Part shown: piece after piece, positions 18,030 through 21,205 of the stretch
Position numbering within the stretch: the first letter of the stretch is position 1
Layout of the letters: every line of letters starts with the position of its first letter
Source: Spirogloea muscicola
Taxonomy: Eukaryota > Streptophyta > Zygnematophyceae > Spirogloeales > Spirogloeaceae
Assembly: GCA_009602725.1 (NCBI GenBank)
Contig: WELB01000094.1
Coordinates: forward strand, 79,331 to 100,535
Length of the DNA stretch: 21,205 nt
Direction: 5' to 3'
Made by a program: the position numbers and the translations under genes
The notes under the pieces: generated by a model
Told to the model about the DNA's origin: nothing
Database searches by the model: none
Seen by the model: only the letters and a program-made list of their open reading frames with translations

Positions 18030-18375
18030 CACAGGCATTGCCTCGCAACAAAAGGAGCTGTTCATTCTCGTCCTCCCTCCCTTCACTAGGAGCAATTTTC
18101 GTGTATTTGAAACAAACGAAGGCCAAATGGCCAAGTACAAAGGCAAAAAGGGGTAACTGAGCTCAATACCATCATTCGTGGTAGTTGCTTGATTGTGTTT
18201 CCGCCCCCTTCAGACATTGCGCACTATTTGGGCTTATTATTCACAGCCCTCGCTCCAGTTGAGCTTGCTTGCTTGCTGCTGTCTTAGTACTCAGCACCCA
18301 GGATTCTTCTGTCCTTGTCCATTCCTTTTGGGCTGGCCTCTCCCAGCTACCAGTCAATCTGGCCGCGCTTGCTCT
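18030..18375. mobile_element. Further retroelement 3' ends upstream of RPS18
   Basis: 18105-18155 is a minus LINE-C 3' end (gaaggccaaatggccaagta, then caaaggcaa). 18200-18260 and 18313-18372 are plus 3' modules; the second has gggctggcctctcccagct and tctggccgcgcttgctcttt. They end about 325 bases before the RPS18 start. Confidence 0.45.
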
Positions 18376-18391
18376 TTGAAGAGCGACTCTC

Positions 18392-18420
18392 CCATCAGCA
18401 GGCAGGGCGCCTGCTGATGG
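18392..18420. repeat. Perfect 11-bp stem with 7-base loop
   Basis: CCATCAGCAGG (18392-18402), loop cagggcg, then CCTGCTGATGG (18410-18420). It could be an intrinsic hairpin or a palindromic binding site; it is about 280 bases upstream of the RPS18 start codon. Confidence 0.65.
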
Positions 18421-18699
18421 CGCCAAAAGAGGGTAGGACCGGGGTAGCTCGCTGCTGACACGTGGTGGGCCTCGGAGCCGCCGATCTTGATCGCGCGAAG
18501 CCCAGGGTTTGGGTCACGAGCAGTTCCAGGATTTTGAGAAACCCTTCGCTCGCCTTCCTCCGCCCGCCGCCGCATCCGCCACGGTGCAGACGCCGCAGCC
18601 GCCGCCTCCCCTGCCATCCAGCGCACAGGAAGCGGCGCTTGTGCGGCACCGGCAACACCGTTGACATCGGGTTCTCGAGCGCTGGTCCTTGCCGCAGCC
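18421..18699 (+). promoter_or_regulatory. RPS18 promoter and 5' UTR region
   Basis: GC-rich island ahead of the RPS18 ATG. It contains a G-box core CACGTG at 18459-18464 and two telo-box-like cores, AGGGTTT (18504-18510) and AAACCCT (18539-18545). Telo-boxes are common in plant ribosomal-protein promoters; here the cores are short and could be chance. The transcription start is not determinable. Confidence 0.4.
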
Positions 18700-19770
<1,071 letters not shown>

Positions 19771-20555
19771 ATTGGTGTAACAGGACATGTGCAGGCCCTG
19801 GTGTGGTCCGTGGGCTTGCTGGAACACTGGGCCACTGTCTGTGGGCGGTCTCATAGGCCAAGAGTTGCTTTCTCTCACGAGCTCATCCTGCAACATCTTC
19901 GACTCTGTGTCTGTCAGTATAGACTTGACAAGTTGCCCTAATGCCGGCCCTATTGGTGGGAAAGTTAGAGCGTTCATGTGAAGTAGCACGAGGAGCTTAT
20001 ACACGACTGCATCTTATGTGACGCCACTTGAACATGGTCCTTTGGCCGTGGTACCCACTGCTCTGGTACTCACTGCTCCAAGTAGGCTAGTCCAGCTGTG
20101 TGCAAGCAATGAGAAAACGATTGGAGAAATGCCTTGCATTGGTGCTTGCTGGTGCTTGTCATATGTTAGGCTGCAGGTATGCGAATCTGCAACTACAGTG
20201 CTCCAAGCACTTAGTAGTAGACGCTTACTTTGCATGACAATATTCAAAGCAGGACCAAAAGTTACATGAAGGTGCTTGAGTGCCCTTTCTGTGAGATGAA
20301 ACAACAGAGTGCAGGTGGTTATGTGTATGGATGTTTAGGCGTCTATGACTGCATTCGCATGAGCACCCCATTAGGGTCCAAGACGTGGCGCGACTGAAGC
20401 AGGAGATTTAGCAGGCCCCTTGCTGCTGCATTCTCCGACCATGCAGGAAAAACTCTTTGCCCTTCGGCTGCTACAGATTTTCTTCCCTTTCAAATTTGCT
20501 GGCCTGGTAAGAGAGTACCCAGGTCTAGAAGCCAGTTTCTTAGCTGCAAAGGTTA
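19771..20555. other. Unique region downstream of RPS18
   Basis: Presumably the RPS18 3' UTR, then intergenic DNA. No repeat module or recognisable coding sequence seen; open frames on both strands are short and unsupported. Confidence 0.35.
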
Positions 20556-20559
20556 CACT

Positions 20560-20855
20560 TTCCGGCCCCTTTGGACCTTGTCAATACCCTTAATCTTTGC
20601 CCTCGTTTGGGACGAACATACTTCATTTTGGGCTGCCTTCCACAGTTATCGCACAATTTGGAGAGACTTTTTGGCTGACCTTCCACAAACCAATAACCAC
20701 TTCTAGGGAACGTCTTTAATAGAATAGAGAAGGTGCTCGGTGCACATAGAAGCAACTGATATCGAAAGAAGGGGTGAGGGGTTGCAAGAAGAACAGCGCT
20801 TCCATATTGACTGGTGGCTGAAGAGTGGACAAGGTCTGGAGGGGCCGGATGGTGC
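20560..20855. repeat. Diverged inverted pair of retroelement 3' modules
   Basis: ccggcccctttggaccttgt at about 20561-20580 is matched by the reverse complement gacaaggtctggaggggccg at about 20828-20847. The left copy has a degraded stem (tttgggctgccttccacagt). The arms enclose about 240 bases with no gene. Confidence 0.45.
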
Positions 20856-20928
20856 AAGAAGCAGGATACTAATTGCTAAGACGGCAATTACAAGAGAATT
20901 GACGTAGAAGGGCGTTCTTGCACTGTTA

Positions 20929-21205
20929 CCTTGGCGGTGGACGTGCACGGGGCTCTTGGGTCCCAGTGGCTTGACCTATTGGCTAGCCGATTTCATAGCC
21001 GATGTAGTCACCACCGATGTGGTCGACCGCTCCAACCTGGGGCTCTCTGCCTCGCGGGCCGGCCACGCTGCCTCGAAGGCCGCTCGCTGCAAGGCGGCCA
21101 AGCACTCCGATCACCCACCTGCCGACGAGTTCGTCCCCTTGGCGGTGGACGTGCACGGGGCTCTTGGGTCCCAGTGGCTTGACCTATTGGCTAGGCTTGC
21201 GCGGC
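20929..21205 (+). mobile_element. LINE C-terminal coding fragment with internal duplication, cut by the window end
   Basis: From about 20993 the frame reads A-D-V-V-T-T-D-V-V-D-R, then A-G-H-A-A, then D-H-P-P-A-D-E-F-V-P-L-A, then V-H-G-A-L-G-S-Q-W-L-D-L. This is the same segment as LINE-B at 8240-8470 but on the plus strand. A 58-base piece (21137-21194) is also present at 20929-20986, upstream of its proper place. The element probably continues past the window. Confidence 0.6.

Overview
The window looks like nuclear DNA of a green-lineage organism, most likely a green or streptophyte alga. The species cannot be named from the sequence. The evidence is four split genes with GT-AG introns of about 70 to 330 bases, a plant-type oligoribonuclease, a plant-like ribosomal protein S18, a protein with an apparent thylakoid-lumen targeting signal, and a short plant-type telomeric repeat (CCCTAAA units) at 7571-7591. 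There is no bacterial operon, rRNA, tRNA or CRISPR array.

Genes: (1) a DEDDh oligoribonuclease, + strand, 3681-6052, eight exons; (2) a predicted Golgi-type II glycosyltransferase with a GT77-like C-terminal domain, + strand, 9703-13206, ten exons; (3) a predicted thylakoid-lumen protein ending in two CxxxCxxxC motifs, - strand, 14158-15570, four exons, convergent with gene 2; (4) 40S ribosomal protein S18 (uS13), + strand, 18700-19770, four exons, with its initiator ATG alone in exon 1. In each model the exon phases agree and the reading frame closes at a single stop.

Nearly all remaining space outside a few unique spacers (6053-6905, 13207-14157, 19771-20555) is a mosaic of short decayed retroelement pieces, named here LINE-A to LINE-F for convenience. 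They are 5'-truncated and lie in both orientations. They share a C-terminal protein signature of the form S-D-L-x-L-L-(S/T)-R-x-Y-stop, followed by a 3' untranslated region of about 100-150 bases holding a small stem-loop (GGGCTGG/CCAGCCC, or GGCCA/TGGCC in LINE-C) and a CTT-rich end. A 148-bp PIF/Harbinger-type MITE with TTA target duplications sits inside one of these tails.

The genes look like unrelated housekeeping functions (RNA turnover, glycosylation, chloroplast lumen, translation) and show no shared pathway. Each gene begins in a GC-rich island, unlike the repeat-rich spacers. The points most worth a second look are the twin CxxxCxxxC lumen protein, the retroelement families with a shared 3' stem-loop, and the telomeric repeat placed inside one of those stem-loops.
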